From NCBI RefSeq assembly GCF_019802085.1, contig NZ_JAHVHV010000004.1:62001-126000 (forward strand): a DNA stretch of 64,000 nucleotides. Reading direction: 5' to 3'. The notes beneath the pieces are model-generated. The model saw only the letters and a program-made list of their open reading frames with translations. It did no database searches and was not told the origin of the DNA. This DNA is from Ferrimonas balearica. Lineage in GTDB: Bacteria; Pseudomonadota; Gammaproteobacteria; Enterobacterales; Shewanellaceae. Position 1 is the stretch's first letter; each line of letters begins with the position of its first letter. This document shows, piece after piece, positions 1-10,373 of this stretch. Position numbers and translations under genes: made by a program.

Positions 1-480
1 GGCCTGTGGCTGCTGCCGCCCAAGTACATCACCCACTTCGAAGCGGAGCCCATGGTGCTGACCCACGTGGTGCTGGCCCTGCTCTCCTACGCGGTGATGC
101 TGCTGGCCGCCCTCTACGCCATCCAGCTGGCGGGCATCGATCGCCGCCTCAAGCAGCGTCAGATCATGCTCAACCCCGCCCTGCCGCCGCTGATGACGGT
201 GGAGAAGCAGCTCTACCACCTGACCTGGATCGGCTTCGTTCTGCTGACCCTGGGCCTGCTGACCGGCTGGGTGTTCCTCGAGGACTTCCTGGGGGATGGC
301 AAGGGGCACAAGGCGATCCTCTCCATGGTGGCCTGGGTGGTCTACGGCATCATGCTGCTGCGTCACCACACCAAGGGGATGCGGATCCGCTCCGCCGTGG
401 CCTTTACCTTCAGCGGGGCCGCCCTGCTGACCCTGGCCTACTTCGGCTCCCGGGTGGTGAAAGAGCTGATCCTCACCTGA
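1..480 (+). CDS. ypjD: Cytochrome c assembly-type inner membrane protein YpjD, 3' part
   Basis: This is an open frame already running at base 1, so the start lies outside the window; about 159 codons are present, ending in TGA at 478-480. The protein is strongly hydrophobic with about four membrane helices separated by short basic loops (IDRRLKQRQ; HHTKG). This fits the C-terminal part of the CcsA/CcmC-like YpjD family. In E. coli ypjD lies between ffh and yfjD, and a yfjD homolog follows here too, which supports the name. The biochemical role of YpjD is not established. Confidence 0.8.
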   Translation, partial: GLWLLPPKYITHFEAEPMVLTHVVLALLSYAVMLLAALYAIQLAGIDRRLKQRQIMLNPALPPLMTVEKQLYHLTWIGFVLLTLGLLTGWVFLEDFLGDGKGHKAILSMVAWVVYGIMLLRHHTKGMRIRSAVAFTFSGAALLTLAYFGSRVVKELILT

Positions 481-488
481 TCCCGTCC

Positions 489-512
489 GGCGCGCCCTTG
501 ACAGGGCGCGCC
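489..512 (+). terminator. Hairpin after ypjD, weak terminator
   Basis: Nine-base perfect arms (GGCGCGCCC / GGGCGCGCC) flank a six-base loop directly after the ypjD stop. Only a scattered T-rich stretch follows, so it may terminate weakly or only protect the 3' end. Confidence 0.45.
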
Positions 513-556
513 TCAGTCGTTTAATTAGGGATCCGAACGGCAAAAGAGACCCCCTA

Positions 557-1822
557 TTGGACGACATCGCCACCGGCAGTTTGCTGACCCTGCTTGCTGT
601 CCTTATCCTGATCTCCGCTTTCTTCTCCGGTACCGAAACCGCGATGATGTCGCTCAACCGGTATCGCCTGCGCAATCTGGCGTCCAAAGGCCATCGCGGG
701 GCTCAACGGGTGGACCGGCTGCTGCAGCGGCCCGATCGCCTGATCGGCCTGATCCTCATCGGCAACAACGTCGTCAACCTCGCCGCCGCCTCCATCGCCA
801 CCATCGTCTGTCAGCGCTGGTACGGTGACTGGGGACCCGCCGTGGCCACCGGTGGCCTGACCCTGATTGTGCTGATCTTCGCCGAGGTTACCCCCAAGAC
901 CCTGGCTGCCCAGTATCCGGAAAAGCTGGCCTTCCCCAACAGCCTGATCCTGCGCCCGCTGATGACCCTCTGCTACCCCCTGGTGGCCCTGGTCAACGCC
1001 ATCAGCAACGGCATCCTCAACCAGCTGGGGCTCAGCCACCGCAGTGCCCGGGGCGACCACCTCAGCACCGATGAGCTGCGCAGCGTGGTGCACGAAGCCG
1101 GCGGGCTCATCCCCCGTCGCCACCGGGAGATGCTGGTGTCCATTCTGGATCTGGAGAAGGTCACGGTGGAGGACATCATGATCCCCCGGGCCGAGCTCTA
1201 CGCCATCGACATCAACGACGACTACCGGGCCATCGTTCGCCAGCTGACCCACAGCCCCCACACCCGGGTGCTGCTCTACCGGGACAACATCGATGACGTG
1301 GTGGGCTTCATTCACCTCAGTGACGTGCTGCGCCTGCTTACCAAGGAGCAGCGGGAGGCGAACAAGAGCACCCTGTTACGGGCGGTGCGGGAGATCTACT
1401 TCATCCCCGAGGGCACGCCGCTCAATGTGCAGCTGCTGAAGTTTCAGCGCGCCAAGGAGCGCATCGGCCTGGTGGTGGACGAGTACGGCGACATTCAGGG
1501 CCTGGTGACCCTGGAGGACATTCTGGAGGAGATCGTCGGCGACTTTACCACCGGACTGCAGGCGCCGCCCAGTGAAGGAATATGTCATCAGGATGACGGC
1601 AGTCTGCTGGTGGACGCCAGCATCACCCTTAGGGATTTCAACCGCGAAACCCAGTGGGCCTTTCCCACCGACGGTCCCAAGACCCTCAATGGCCTGATCC
1701 TCGAGCGTCTGGAGGAGATCCCGGCTCCCCACACCCAGCTGAACATCAATGGACACGGTGTCGAGGTGCTGGAAGTGGCGGATAACATGGTGAAATCGGT
1801 GAAAGTTTTGCCGGCAAACTGA
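557..1822 (+). CDS. yfjD: CNNM/CorC-family transporter (YfjD type)
   Basis: This 421-residue protein has the CNNM/CorC layout: an N-terminal DUF21 membrane domain (about residues 5-190, beginning with a helix that ends in FFSGTETAMMSLN), a pair of CBS domains (about 205-325, with IMIPRAE and YGDIQGLVTLEDILEEIVGD) and a C-terminal CorC_HlyC domain (about 340-415). The family is linked to Mg/Co transport or its regulation in the inner membrane. I chose the TTG start at 557 because it gives the usual N-terminus; no in-frame ATG lies further upstream. It follows ypjD, as in E. coli. Confidence 0.88.
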   Translation: MDDIATGSLLTLLAVLILISAFFSGTETAMMSLNRYRLRNLASKGHRGAQRVDRLLQRPDRLIGLILIGNNVVNLAAASIATIVCQRWYGDWGPAVATGGLTLIVLIFAEVTPKTLAAQYPEKLAFPNSLILRPLMTLCYPLVALVNAISNGILNQLGLSHRSARGDHLSTDELRSVVHEAGGLIPRRHREMLVSILDLEKVTVEDIMIPRAELYAIDINDDYRAIVRQLTHSPHTRVLLYRDNIDDVVGFIHLSDVLRLLTKEQREANKSTLLRAVREIYFIPEGTPLNVQLLKFQRAKERIGLVVDEYGDIQGLVTLEDILEEIVGDFTTGLQAPPSEGICHQDDGSLLVDASITLRDFNRETQWAFPTDGPKTLNGLILERLEEIPAPHTQLNINGHGVEVLEVADNMVKSVKVLPAN

Positions 1823-1872
1823 CGGCAGCATTACTACACTTAGTCTCCGCGCTGCCAAAACAGGATGGAGCC

Positions 1873-2220
1873 ATGACCCGGCCAGTTCGTCTCCTTTGCG
1901 CCGGGCCGGTGTTGTTTGCTTTGCTCGCTTTCCTGCCCGCCGCACAGGCCAATGAGACCCCATACGACCACCCCCTAGCCCCGTCGCTGCCCCCGGCCAC
2001 CCAGACAGAGGGCGAGGCCCTGTGGGAGTTGCGCTGGGGCAAGCCAGAGCGCCACTGGTACCTGGGCACCGACTGGCAGGCCCAGCGCCACCAGACCACC
2101 CGCATCGAAGGGGGCTACCAGTTGGGGAGGGCGCGGCTGGCGTTGGACTTTACCCACCAACAGCACGAGCAGTCCGGCGAGCGGATGGCGCTGTCGCTCA
2201 TCGCCCGTTACCGCTTCTGA
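1873..2220 (+). CDS. Small exported protein of unknown function
   Basis: This is a 115-residue protein that I do not recognise. A clear signal peptide (hydrophobic core LLCAGPVLFALLAFL, cleavage likely after AQA) is followed by a tryptophan-, glutamine- and arginine-rich mature part. The C-terminus alternates polar and hydrophobic residues and ends in RYRF; a terminal aromatic residue is typical of outer membrane beta-barrels, though this protein is too short for a full barrel. A GGAG sits just before the ATG. Its 3' end overlaps acpS by 13 bases, convergently. Confidence 0.6.
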   Translation: MTRPVRLLCAGPVLFALLAFLPAAQANETPYDHPLAPSLPPATQTEGEALWELRWGKPERHWYLGTDWQAQRHQTTRIEGGYQLGRARLALDFTHQQHEQSGERMALSLIARYRF

Positions 2221-2594
2221 CCCTCCAGCACCACGGTGGCCGTGGCGTAATGCTGCTCGTCAGACAGACTGATGTGGCTGTGGGTGCCGCCCAGTTGCTC
2301 GAACCGGTCCCGGGCCCCGCCACTGAGCACCAACAGGGGTGCGCCCCACTCACTGTGCTGAAGCTCAATGTGCTGGAAGGAGACTCCCCGGCCAATTCCG
2401 GTACCCAATGCCTTGGCCGCCGCCTCCTTGACCGCAAAGCGCTTGGCCAGCAGGCGCACCGGGTGGTTGGACGCCGCCAGCTCCTCCCGCTCCGCCGGGG
2501 TCAGGATCCGCTCGGCAAAGCGGCGGCCCAGGCGGCTGTACTGGGCCTCGATGCGGCCGATTTCAACGATGTCGGTGCCCAGGCCGATGATCAT
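2208..2594 (-). CDS. acpS: Holo-[acyl-carrier-protein] synthase
   Basis: AcpS transfers 4'-phosphopantetheine from CoA to a serine of apo-ACP, activating it for fatty acid synthesis in the cytosol. At 128 residues it is of normal length. It has the N-terminal metal-binding motif GLGTDIVEIGRI (the Asp of GTD) and the second motif FAVKEAAAKALGTGI (the Glu of KEAA). The ATG overlaps the pdxJ stop (TGATG), so the two genes are translationally coupled, as in many gammaproteobacteria. It is the last gene of the long minus-strand run that starts at rpoE. Confidence 0.97.
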   Translation of the reverse strand: MIIGLGTDIVEIGRIEAQYSRLGRRFAERILTPAEREELAASNHPVRLLAKRFAVKEAAAKALGTGIGRGVSFQHIELQHSEWGAPLLVLSGGARDRFEQLGGTHSHISLSDEQHYATATVVLEGQKR

Positions 2595-3331
2595 CAGCCG
2601 CGCCCCTGCCGGGCCTCCAGCATCAGGCGCTTCATGTCCCGCACCGCCAGATCCAGGCCGTCGATGGCCGCCCGGGCGATGATGGCGTGCCCGATGTTCA
2701 GTTCGTACAGCTCGGGAATGGCGGCGATGGGCTGAACGTTGTGGTAGTGCAGGCCGTGGCCGGCGTTGACCACCAGCCCCTTGCCGTGGGCGTAGCGGGC
2801 CGCTTCGGCGATGCGCACCAGCTCCTTGTCGCGACTGACCTCGTCCTCGGCATCGGCGTAGTGGCCGGTGTGGATCTCGATGTAGGGGGCCCCCACGGCC
2901 ACCGCCGCGTCGATCTGCTGGGGATCGGCGTCGATGAACAGGGACACCTTGATCCCCGCCTGGCGCAACCGGGTCACGGCATCGGCGATCTTGGCCTTCT
3001 GGCCCGCCACGTCCAGACCGCCTTCGGTGGTGAGTTCTTCGCGCTTCTCCGGCACCAGGCAGACGTAGGCCGGCCGGGTCTGCTCGGCGATGGCCAGCAT
3101 CTCTTCGGTCACCGCCATCTCCAGGTTCATCCGGGTCTTCAGGGTCTTGGCCAGCACCTCCACATCACGGTCGACGATGTGGCGACGATCTTCCCGCAGG
3201 TGAATGGTGATGCCGTCGGCGCCGGCGTGCTCCGCCACGGCGGCGGCGTGCACCGGATCCGGGTAGTCGGTGCCCCGCGCCTGGCGCAGGGTGGCGATGT
3301 GGTCGATGTTAACGCCCAGAAGAATGCTCAT
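2594..3331 (-). CDS. pdxJ: Pyridoxine 5'-phosphate synthase
   Basis: PdxJ condenses 1-deoxyxylulose 5-phosphate with 3-amino-2-oxopropyl phosphate to give pyridoxine 5'-phosphate. The 245-residue protein begins [20 protein letters not shown], the family N-terminus. It has the conserved [10 protein letters not shown] segment and the C-terminal phosphate-binding region [11 protein letters not shown]. The frame is open further upstream, but residues before the ATG at 3331 have no family resemblance. The start overlaps the 3' end of recO by 23 bases, and the stop overlaps acpS by one base. Confidence 0.97.
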   Translation of the reverse strand: MSILLGVNIDHIATLRQARGTDYPDPVHAAAVAEHAGADGITIHLREDRRHIVDRDVEVLAKTLKTRMNLEMAVTEEMLAIAEQTRPAYVCLVPEKREELTTEGGLDVAGQKAKIADAVTRLRQAGIKVSLFIDADPQQIDAAVAVGAPYIEIHTGHYADAEDEVSRDKELVRIAEAARYAHGKGLVVNAGHGLHYHNVQPIAAIPELYELNIGHAIIARAAIDGLDLAVRDMKRLMLEARQGRG

Positions 3332-4034
3332 TACGTCCTCGTTGTTGTTGAAAAAGGGTCCGGCTGTGCAGCGGTTTGTCCCCCAGCATGGGGCGCAGCA
3401 GTTGCCGCACCGCCTGCTTGATCTGGCCCAGGGCCGGCTCTCCCGCCAGCCGTTGCTGCTGCCATTGAAGCAGACTGTCGCCACTGTAGCCGCTCTGGCC
3501 AGCAGCGAGCAACACCCAGCCCTGCTGGGGCTGCCAGCGGTAGTGTGCGTCCGGTGCCAGGGGCGCGCCCTCGGCGTCCTGATTGGGCGGCGGCAAAGCC
3601 CCCAGGTGATCCAGGATCCCGCGCTCGAACTCCCGCAGCACCGGCTCCATCGCCGCCTCGCCGGCCAGGGCCATCAGGGCGTCGTGGTAGTGCTGAAACA
3701 ACCCGTCCAGGGGCTGCCACTCCTTGAGCAGGCGTTGGCAGAGTTCGTTGAGGTAGAGGCCGGCGTAGAGGCGGTTGCCCGCCAGGGGCAGGGGCAGTGT
3801 GGGGGCCTCGAGCTGGGCCAGGGTGCGAAGAGTGGTGCGACCGGTCAGGCCGATCATCAGGGGGCGGAAGGGTTGCAGTTGGGCCTTCTTGGCGCCACCG
3901 CTGCGGCCCCCCACGCGGGCGACCGCGGCGATCCGGCCGTGGGATTCCGACAGCAGATCCAGCAGCAGGCTCGACTCGCGGTAGGGCCGAGCGTGCAGCA
4001 GGTAGGCGCGGTGCAGCGGTTCAGTCGTCGCCAT
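3309..4034 (-). CDS. recO: DNA repair protein RecO
   Basis: RecO works with RecR to load RecA on SSB-coated single-stranded DNA in the RecF pathway. The 241-residue protein has the N-terminal OB-fold ([26 protein letters not shown]) and a helical C-terminal part. I place the start at the ATG at 4034, so the ORF overlaps era by 14 bases; ten further upstream codons are open but do not match family N-termini. The rnc-era-recO order is conserved in gammaproteobacteria. Confidence 0.93.
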   Translation of the reverse strand: MATTEPLHRAYLLHARPYRESSLLLDLLSESHGRIAAVARVGGRSGGAKKAQLQPFRPLMIGLTGRTTLRTLAQLEAPTLPLPLAGNRLYAGLYLNELCQRLLKEWQPLDGLFQHYHDALMALAGEAAMEPVLREFERGILDHLGALPPPNQDAEGAPLAPDAHYRWQPQQGWVLLAAGQSGYSGDSLLQWQQQRLAGEPALGQIKQAVRQLLRPMLGDKPLHSRTLFQQQRGRNEHSSGR

Positions 4035-4926
4035 ACCCCAGGCTGCGCAAGGCGCGCTCGTCATCGGCCCAGCCAGACTTCACCTTAACCCAGGTTTCCA
4101 GGTAGACCTTGGTGTCGAACAGCCGCTCCATGTCGAGCCGGGCTTCCCGGCCGATGGTGCGGATCTTCTCGCCCTTGTTGCCGATCACCATGCGTTTCTG
4201 ACCGGAACGCTCCACCAGGATCAGGGCGTTGATGTGGTAGGTGCCCTTGTCGTCCACCTGGAACTGCTCAATCTCCACGTTGATGGCGTAGGGCAGCTCG
4301 TCGCCGAGGAAACGGATCAGCTTCTCACGAACGATCTCCGCGGCCATAAAGCGCTGGCTGCGGTCGGTGACGTACTCCTCGGGGAAGTAGTGGATGCACT
4401 CCGGCAGCTCCTTCTGGGCCATCTCCACCAGCGGGCGGGTGTCGTCCCCCTTGCCCGCCGACATGGGCACGATGGCGTCGAAGGGGAACTGCTCCTGCAG
4501 CCACTGCAGGTGGGGCATCAGCTCCGCCTTGTCCTTGACCTGGTCGATCTTGTTGACCACCAGCACCGTCTTGCGCTCACTGGCGCCCCGCTTGAGCTTG
4601 TTGAGCACCATCTGATCGTCCGGCGTCCAGCGAGTGCCCTCCACCATCATGATCACCATCTCCACATCACCGATGCTGGACGCGGCCGCCCGGTTCATCA
4701 GGCGGTTGATGGCGCGTTTCTCCTCCACGTGCAGGCCGGGGGTGTCCACGAAGATGGTCTGGTAGGCCCCTTCGGTGTGGATCCCCATGATGCGGTGACG
4801 GGTGGTCTGGGGCTTGCGGGAGGTGATGGACACCTTCTGCCCCAGCAGCTGATTCAGCAGGGTGGACTTGCCCACGTTGGGGCGACCGACGATGGCGACA
4901 AAGCCGCAGTAAGTGGTTTCGCTCAT
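4021..4926 (-). CDS. era: GTPase Era
   Basis: Era is an essential GTPase that binds the 3' end of 16S rRNA and helps assemble the 30S subunit. The 301-residue protein has the G1 motif GRPNVGKS, the switch II motif DTPGLH, the G4 motif NKID, and a C-terminal KH RNA-binding domain around [15 protein letters not shown]. The ATG at 4926 lies inside an ATGA overlap with the rnc stop. The frame is open 34 codons further upstream, but that stretch is the shadow of rnc. Confidence 0.97.
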   Translation of the reverse strand: MSETTYCGFVAIVGRPNVGKSTLLNQLLGQKVSITSRKPQTTRHRIMGIHTEGAYQTIFVDTPGLHVEEKRAINRLMNRAAASSIGDVEMVIMMVEGTRWTPDDQMVLNKLKRGASERKTVLVVNKIDQVKDKAELMPHLQWLQEQFPFDAIVPMSAGKGDDTRPLVEMAQKELPECIHYFPEEYVTDRSQRFMAAEIVREKLIRFLGDELPYAINVEIEQFQVDDKGTYHINALILVERSGQKRMVIGNKGEKIRTIGREARLDMERLFDTKVYLETWVKVKSGWADDERALRSLGYGDD

Positions 4927-5600
4927 TGAGACAGTTGCTCCAGTGCCCGGCTGGCCGCGTCCTGCTCGGCCTTGCGCCGGGAGCTGCCGGTGCCGACCAT
5001 CGGCGCCGCCAGATCGCTGACGATGCATCGCACCGTAAAGCGTTGATTATGGGCGTCCCCTTCCACGGACACCACCTCGTACTCGGGCAGCGGCAACTTG
5101 CGCGCCTGCAGGTGCTCCTGCAGCCGAGTCTTGGGATCCTTCTGCCGGATCCCCGGTTCGATCTGCTCGAGGCGCTGCTGATACAGCCTTAGGATCAGCG
5201 GTTTGCAGGATTCGATCCCGCCATCGAGGTAGACGGCACCGAGGATCGCCTCCACCGCGTCCGCCAGGATGGAGTCGCGACGAAAGCCGCCGGACTTAAG
5301 CTCACCGGGGCCCAGTTTGATCACCTCGCCCAGGGCCAGCTCCCGGCCCAGCTCGGCCAGGGTGACGCCCTTGACCAGCGAGGCGCGCATCCGGGTCATG
5401 TCCCCCTCCGCCACCTTGGGGAAGCGCAGGTAGAGGGCCTCGGCGACGACGAAGGAGAGCACGGCGTCGCCCAGGTACTCCAGGCGCTCGTTATGTTGGG
5501 CAGCGGCACTGCGATGGGTCAGGGCCTGTTGCAGCAGGGCCAGATCCTGAAACCCGTAGCCCAGGGCCTGCTGCAGTTTGTTTAGGGGATTGACGCTCAC
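4923..5600 (-). CDS. rnc: Ribonuclease III
   Basis: RNase III cleaves double-stranded RNA, for example in rRNA precursor processing. The 225-residue protein has the catalytic signature [19 protein letters not shown] near residues 38-56, the second acidic cluster [16 protein letters not shown], and a C-terminal double-stranded-RNA-binding domain (about 155-224, ending in [16 protein letters not shown]). It overlaps lepB by four bases upstream and era by four bases downstream, indicating one coupled transcript. Confidence 0.97.
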   Translation of the reverse strand: MSVNPLNKLQQALGYGFQDLALLQQALTHRSAAAQHNERLEYLGDAVLSFVVAEALYLRFPKVAEGDMTRMRASLVKGVTLAELGRELALGEVIKLGPGELKSGGFRRDSILADAVEAILGAVYLDGGIESCKPLILRLYQQRLEQIEPGIRQKDPKTRLQEHLQARKLPLPEYEVVSVEGDAHNQRFTVRCIVSDLAAPMVGTGSSRRKAEQDAASRALEQLSQ

Positions 5601-6511
5601 TCCAGACCACCGATGCGGTCGAAGCGGATACCGGTGGGGATCCAGCTGGGCAGCGCGCTGTCGGCACGACGCTCAAACTCGAAGGAGGTCCAGATAAAGA
5701 CCGCCTTGCCCACCAGCAGCGATTCATCGACAAAGCCCCAGTAGCGGCTGTCAGTGCTGTTGTCCCGGTTGTCCCCCATGGCGAAGTACTGCCCCTCGGG
5801 CACCACCCACTCACCGGGGCGATGGCCACGCTGGCCGAAATAGGCCTGGCTGGGATCGCGCCGGGCCGGGTTCACCAGGATGTCGTGGTTCACCTCACCC
5901 AGGGATTCGCGGTAGCGCTCCAGCGGGATGCCGCTTTGGAAGAAGTCACCAACGCTCTCGGGCACCCGGGCCACCTCCTGCATCTGCGGGCAGGGCTCGA
6001 CGCCTTCGGCGCAGGCCGGCTGCACGTAGAGCCGCTTGTTGCGGTAGATCACCCGATCACCGGGCAGGCCGACGATCCGTTTGATGTAGTCCACCCTGGG
6101 ATCTTCCGGGTACTTGAACACCGCCACGTCACCGCGGGCCGGCTCACCGGTTTCCATGAACTTGTGGCGCCACACCGGATCCCGCAGGCCGTAGGCGTAC
6201 TTCTCCACCAGGATGAAATCGCCCACCAGCAGGGTGGGCATCATGGAACCGGAGGGGATCTGGAAGGGTTCGTAGAGGAAAGAGCGCAGGATCAGCACCA
6301 GCGCCAGCACCGGAAAGACGGAGCGGCAGTTTTCCGCCACCGGTCCCTCTCTGAGCATGCTGACCCGGGCATCATCACTGAGCTTGTTCACCTGCTCGGC
6401 GGCGGCCACCTTGGCCTGCCGCTTGGGCCGCAGCACGAAATGGTCAAAGGCCCAGACCAGGCCGGTGGCCAAAGTCACCAGCACCAGCAGATGAGAAAAC
6501 AGGGTGGCCAT
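5597..6511 (-). CDS. lepB: Signal peptidase I
   Basis: LepB removes signal peptides from exported proteins at the outer face of the inner membrane. The 304-residue protein has two N-terminal membrane segments, the catalytic serine in [11 protein letters not shown], the catalytic lysine in KRIVGLPGD, and the box E motif [14 protein letters not shown]. It lies three bases after the lepA stop and overlaps rnc by four bases. Confidence 0.97.
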   Translation of the reverse strand: MATLFSHLLVLVTLATGLVWAFDHFVLRPKRQAKVAAAEQVNKLSDDARVSMLREGPVAENCRSVFPVLALVLILRSFLYEPFQIPSGSMMPTLLVGDFILVEKYAYGLRDPVWRHKFMETGEPARGDVAVFKYPEDPRVDYIKRIVGLPGDRVIYRNKRLYVQPACAEGVEPCPQMQEVARVPESVGDFFQSGIPLERYRESLGEVNHDILVNPARRDPSQAYFGQRGHRPGEWVVPEGQYFAMGDNRDNSTDSRYWGFVDESLLVGKAVFIWTSFEFERRADSALPSWIPTGIRFDRIGGLE

Positions 6512-6514
6512 CGA

Positions 6515-8308
6515 TTACTTGTCTCCCACTTTCAGGATGGCGAGGAAGGCCTCTTGGGGCACCTCAACGTTACCGACCTGCTTCATCCGCTTCTTACCCT
6601 CTTTTTGCTTCTGAAGCAGTTTCTTCTTCCGGCTGACGTCGCCGCCGTAACACTTGGCGGTCACGTCCTTACGCAGCGCCTTAACGTTGGTCCGGGCGAT
6701 CACGTGGTTGCCGATGGAGGCCTGGATGGCGATGTCGAACATCTGACGGGGGATCAGCTCCCGCATCTTCTCCACCAGCTGACGGCCGCGGAACTGAGCG
6801 TTGTCCTTGTGGGTGATCATCGCCAGGGCATCCACCCGGTCGCCGTTGATCAGCACGTCGACCCGCACCATGTCCTCTTCCTGGAAACGTTTGAAGTTGT
6901 AATCCAGGGAGGCGAAGCCCCGGCTGGTGGACTTGAGACGGTCGAAGAAGTCCAGCACCACCTCCGCCATGGGCAGCTCGTAGCGCACCGCCACCTGGTT
7001 GCCGTGGTAAGTCATGTCCTTCTGCACCCCGCGCTTCTCCACACACAGGGTGATCACGTTGCCCAGGTACTCCTGGGGCACCAGGATGTTGGCCTCAACG
7101 ATGGGCTCGGCGATGGTTTCGATGTTGTTGAGCGGCGGCAACGCGGAGGGGTTGTCCACCATCAGCTCGGTGCCGTCGGTCTGGGTCACCCGGTACACCA
7201 CGGTCGGCGCCGTGGTGATGAGCTCCAGGTTGTACTCCCGCTCCAGGCGCTCCTGGATGATCTCCATATGGAGCATGCCCAGGAAGCCACAACGGAACCC
7301 GAAGCCCAGGGCCGCGGAGGTCTCCGGCTCGTAGAACAGGGAGGCGTCGTTCAGGGACAGCTTGGCCAGGGCGTCGCGGAAGTCCTCGTAGTCGTCGGTG
7401 GAGATGGGGAACAGGCCGGCATAGACCTGGGGCTTGACCTTCTGGAAGCCCGGCAGCGGCTGCTCCGCCCCGTGCTTGGCGTGGGTCAGGGTATCCCCCA
7501 CCGGGGCACCGTGGATGTCTTTGATGCCGCAGACCACCCAGCCCACCTCACCGCAATTGAGCTCGGTGGTGTCTTTCTGCTTCGGGGTGAAGATCCCCAG
7601 ACGGTCCACGCCCCACACCTGGCCGGTGCTCATCACCTTGATCTTGTCGTGCTTCTTCAGCTTGCCGTTCTTGACCCGCACCAGGGAGACCACCCCCAGG
7701 TAGTTGTCGAACCAGGAGTCGATGATGGAGGCTTGCAGCGGCGCTTCCGGATCCCCTTCCGGGCCCGGCACATTGTTGACGATCACCTCGAGTACGTCCT
7801 CGATGCCCACGCCGGTCTTGGCGGAGCAGCGCACCGCGTCCATGGCGTCGATGCCAACGATGTCCTCGATCTCCTGGGCCACCCGGTCCGGGTCCGCCTG
7901 GGGCAGATCGATCTTGTTGAGGATCGGCAGCACCTCGAGATCCATGTCGATGGCGGTGTAGCAGTTGGCCAGGGTCTGGGCTTCCACCCCTTGACCGGCG
8001 TCCACCACCAGCAGCGCCCCTTCACAGGCCGCCAGGGAGCGGGAGACTTCGTAGCTGAAGTCCACGTGCCCGGGGGTGTCGATGAAGTTGAGCTGGTAGG
8101 TTTCCCCATCCTTGGCCTGGTAGTCCAGGGTCACGCTCTGGGCCTTGATGGTGATGCCGCGTTCGCGCTCGAGATCCATGGAATCCAGGACCTGGGCTTC
8201 CATCTCACGATCAGACAAGCCGCCGCAGAACTGGATCAGACGGTCGGACAAGGTGGACTTGCCGTGGTCAATGTGCGCAATGATGGAAAAATTTCGGATG
8301 TGCTTCAT
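6515..8308 (-). CDS. lepA: Elongation factor 4 (LepA)
   Basis: LepA (EF4) is a ribosome-dependent translational GTPase implicated in back-translocation or initiation fidelity. The 597-residue protein has the standard layout: G-domain with [10 protein letters not shown], switch [10 protein letters not shown] and NKIDLP, EF-G-like domains II, III and V, and the unique C-terminal domain ending near [18 protein letters not shown]. The 72-base gap from rseC is the largest inside this run, so an internal promoter is possible but I did not identify one. Confidence 0.98.
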   Translation of the reverse strand: MKHIRNFSIIAHIDHGKSTLSDRLIQFCGGLSDREMEAQVLDSMDLERERGITIKAQSVTLDYQAKDGETYQLNFIDTPGHVDFSYEVSRSLAACEGALLVVDAGQGVEAQTLANCYTAIDMDLEVLPILNKIDLPQADPDRVAQEIEDIVGIDAMDAVRCSAKTGVGIEDVLEVIVNNVPGPEGDPEAPLQASIIDSWFDNYLGVVSLVRVKNGKLKKHDKIKVMSTGQVWGVDRLGIFTPKQKDTTELNCGEVGWVVCGIKDIHGAPVGDTLTHAKHGAEQPLPGFQKVKPQVYAGLFPISTDDYEDFRDALAKLSLNDASLFYEPETSAALGFGFRCGFLGMLHMEIIQERLEREYNLELITTAPTVVYRVTQTDGTELMVDNPSALPPLNNIETIAEPIVEANILVPQEYLGNVITLCVEKRGVQKDMTYHGNQVAVRYELPMAEVVLDFFDRLKSTSRGFASLDYNFKRFQEEDMVRVDVLINGDRVDALAMITHKDNAQFRGRQLVEKMRELIPRQMFDIAIQASIGNHVIARTNVKALRKDVTAKCYGGDVSRKKKLLQKQKEGKKRMKQVGNVEVPQEAFLAILKVGDK

Positions 8309-8380
8309 CGGTGCCGCTACTTCGCAAATATCGTGAATCGGTATAAGGGAGGCGATTTTAGCGGATTTTCACCCGGCGGG

Positions 8381-8818
8381 CTATGCATTGGCCACCGGCT
8401 GGCCCAGCTCCCCTAGAATGGTGATACGTTGACGCTGCTGACGGGCCCGGAAACGGGCGACCCCGAAGCCACCCACGCCGCCCAGCAGGGCCAGCGCAAT
8501 GCTGCCCCCTTCTGAGCCGGCAAGTTGCTGGCCCAGGATGGCGCCGGCCAGCAGCCCCGCCAAGGGGAAAAGGTAGACCAGGGCGGAGGCACTGAGCAGG
8601 TCCGACTCGGCGATCCCCAGCCTCAGCTGGGTGCCCTGGGGGTAGTCCCGGCCGCAGGGCAGGGTCAGAATGTTGGATTTGGGGGTCAGGGCCTTGGCCA
8701 CCACACCGGTGCCGCACTGATCCCCCTGCTCGCAGTGGCCGCAAGCGGATTGACTCTGCCAGGTCAGGGTGACCCGGCCGCCCTCGCACCGCAAAACGGT
8801 GCCCACGGCTTCAATCAC
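8381..8818 (-). CDS. rseC: SoxR-reducing / sigma-E regulatory protein RseC
   Basis: The 145-residue inner membrane protein has an N-terminal cysteine-rich domain (CGHCEQGDQCG, about residues 32-42), two membrane helices (about 75-120) and a basic C-terminus (RFRARQQRQR). RseC is a modulator in the rpoE operon and its family includes RsxC-linked SoxR reducing factors. Its start overlaps the 3' end of rseB by eight bases. Confidence 0.9.
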   Translation of the reverse strand: MIEAVGTVLRCEGGRVTLTWQSQSACGHCEQGDQCGTGVVAKALTPKSNILTLPCGRDYPQGTQLRLGIAESDLLSASALVYLFPLAGLLAGAILGQQLAGSEGGSIALALLGGVGGFGVARFRARQQRQRITILGELGQPVANA

Positions 8819-9770
8819 TGGGCCCTCCGGCCTCGCCCGCCGGATAGATGTTGTTGGCCACGTTGCTCAAAGCGTCCACCGGCAACTTGCCCACCACCAC
8901 TACCTCCACCTCGCCGTGGATGGCCGAGGCCAACGCCAGGCCGTTGGTGGTGCTGAGGTGAGTGGGCAACTCCACCTGCCCCGCCAAACCAATGTAGACG
9001 GAGAAATCCGCCAGGCCGTCGGACAGGGAGAGGTACTCCACCGGCTCGTTGAGCCCCAGCAGCAGGTGCTGGTCGTAGTGGGTGACGGCAAAGCCCTTAG
9101 GCAACCAGCCAAACTGCCAGCGGCTGTTCTGGCTGGACTGAGGCGGTACCACCACATTGGGCCAGACTTGGGCCTTGAGCTCCTCCAGTTGAGGCAGCGG
9201 CTGTTCAAACAGGTGCAGCTCGATGGCCAGCACCTGCTCCAGCAGGTTGTTCTCGGTGTCCAGCAGATCCACCCGCAGCGGCAGCGCCGACTCGATGTCG
9301 AGCCACACCCGGTACTGGTAGCGGTAGGCGTCCTCCGGCACGATGCGAATGAGCTGTGCGGTGTGCCCGGCCACCCGGTTGCGACCGGCCTTAACGAACT
9401 GGTAGTGGGGGGTCAGCCGCTCGATGTTGCCGGCAAAGGCCGGTGGCAACCAGCCATGGATCCGGCCGGCATTGACCGAGTAAGGGGCCACATCGTGTTC
9501 CAGGTAAGTCACCTGGTTGCCCACCCGAACCACACTTTTGCTGGGGCCATTCAGGTGATCCAGGTAAGCCACCTCTTCCCCCTCCACCACGCCATGGAAA
9601 TAGCGCAGGGTGCGGATCTGGTCTCGTTGCAGTTGCACCAGGGAGATCTGGAAGTTTTCGGCGGTGAGGGAGCTGGCCATGCGTTCAAGCCAGCGTTGGG
9701 CCGTATCGGCCTCATTGGCGTTGGCGACCAGAGAGGTCGCCAACAAAAGACAGGTTAACAGGACTCGCAC
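8811..9770 (-). CDS. rseB: Sigma-E regulatory protein RseB
   Basis: RseB is a periplasmic protein that binds the periplasmic part of RseA and shields it from DegS until it senses envelope stress (lipopolysaccharide and mislocalised lipoproteins). The 319-residue protein begins with a signal peptide (cleavage likely after VANA) and has the MucB/RseB two-domain fold, with the typical N-terminal helix AQRWLERMASSL. It starts five bases after the rseA stop. Confidence 0.94.
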   Translation of the reverse strand: MRVLLTCLLLATSLVANANEADTAQRWLERMASSLTAENFQISLVQLQRDQIRTLRYFHGVVEGEEVAYLDHLNGPSKSVVRVGNQVTYLEHDVAPYSVNAGRIHGWLPPAFAGNIERLTPHYQFVKAGRNRVAGHTAQLIRIVPEDAYRYQYRVWLDIESALPLRVDLLDTENNLLEQVLAIELHLFEQPLPQLEELKAQVWPNVVVPPQSSQNSRWQFGWLPKGFAVTHYDQHLLLGLNEPVEYLSLSDGLADFSVYIGLAGQVELPTHLSTTNGLALASAIHGEVEVVVVGKLPVDALSNVANNIYPAGEAGGPSD

Positions 9771-9775
9771 TGGGC

Positions 9776-10354
9776 TTATTGGTCCTCACGGATGGCGGCG
9801 GTCTCGACACTGTTGCCGCTGTTCAGGCGCTGCTGCAACAGGTGATCCCGCAAGAAGGCGTTGGCGCGGCGCTGTTGCTCCATCGCTTCACGCTCCTTGT
9901 CCACGGCAGGGGACTGGGACTGGCCCATACCCGGAACCTGGTAGCTGGCGGGGCTCGGTGCGCCCAGCATCGGCATGGTTTCCAGCACCGGCAGCGGTGT
10001 CACCGCCTCTTCGGCACTGTACTGCTGCACCCCAACCACGGCCACGGCGGCCACGGTGGCGGCGATGGCGTACTGGCCAAAGCGCTGTCCCATCTCCACC
10101 ACCTTACCCGGCAGGGCGAAGCGGCGACGGGCACGGGGCGCCAGGATGGCGGGTTCGGCCTCCAGGCTTTGCGCCACTTGGGCGGCAATGTCCAACTGCA
10201 GGTGCTCAGGCAGCTCGTTGCGCATGGCGTCACCAATGAGGTGGTAACGGTGCCAGCGCTCGCTCAGCTGTGCATCCTCCAGAAGGTCCTGGTAGATGCC
10301 GTCACTCGGCTGATCGTCCATCCATGCCGACAGCTTTTCCTTACGTTCAGTCAT
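9776..10354 (-). CDS. rseA: Anti-sigma-E factor RseA
   Basis: RseA holds sigma-E at the inner membrane; stepwise cleavage by DegS, RseP and ClpXP frees it. The 192-residue protein has the cytosolic sigma-binding domain at the N-terminus (LSAWMDDQPSDG..., about 1-90), one membrane helix at about 95-115 (YAIAATVAAVAVVGVQQY) and a periplasmic tail rich in Pro, Gln and Glu. It follows rpoE after 19 bases. Confidence 0.94.
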   Translation of the reverse strand: MTERKEKLSAWMDDQPSDGIYQDLLEDAQLSERWHRYHLIGDAMRNELPEHLQLDIAAQVAQSLEAEPAILAPRARRRFALPGKVVEMGQRFGQYAIAATVAAVAVVGVQQYSAEEAVTPLPVLETMPMLGAPSPASYQVPGMGQSQSPAVDKEREAMEQQRRANAFLRDHLLQQRLNSGNSVETAAIREDQ

Positions 10355-10373
10355 TGCTCACCTTAAGTTTCAA

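Noticed and set aside
5822-8416. 864-codon open frame on the plus strand opposite lepB and lepA
   Set aside because: It is antisense to two certain genes, has a His/Gln/Val-rich composition typical of shadows in GC-rich DNA, and shows no domain.
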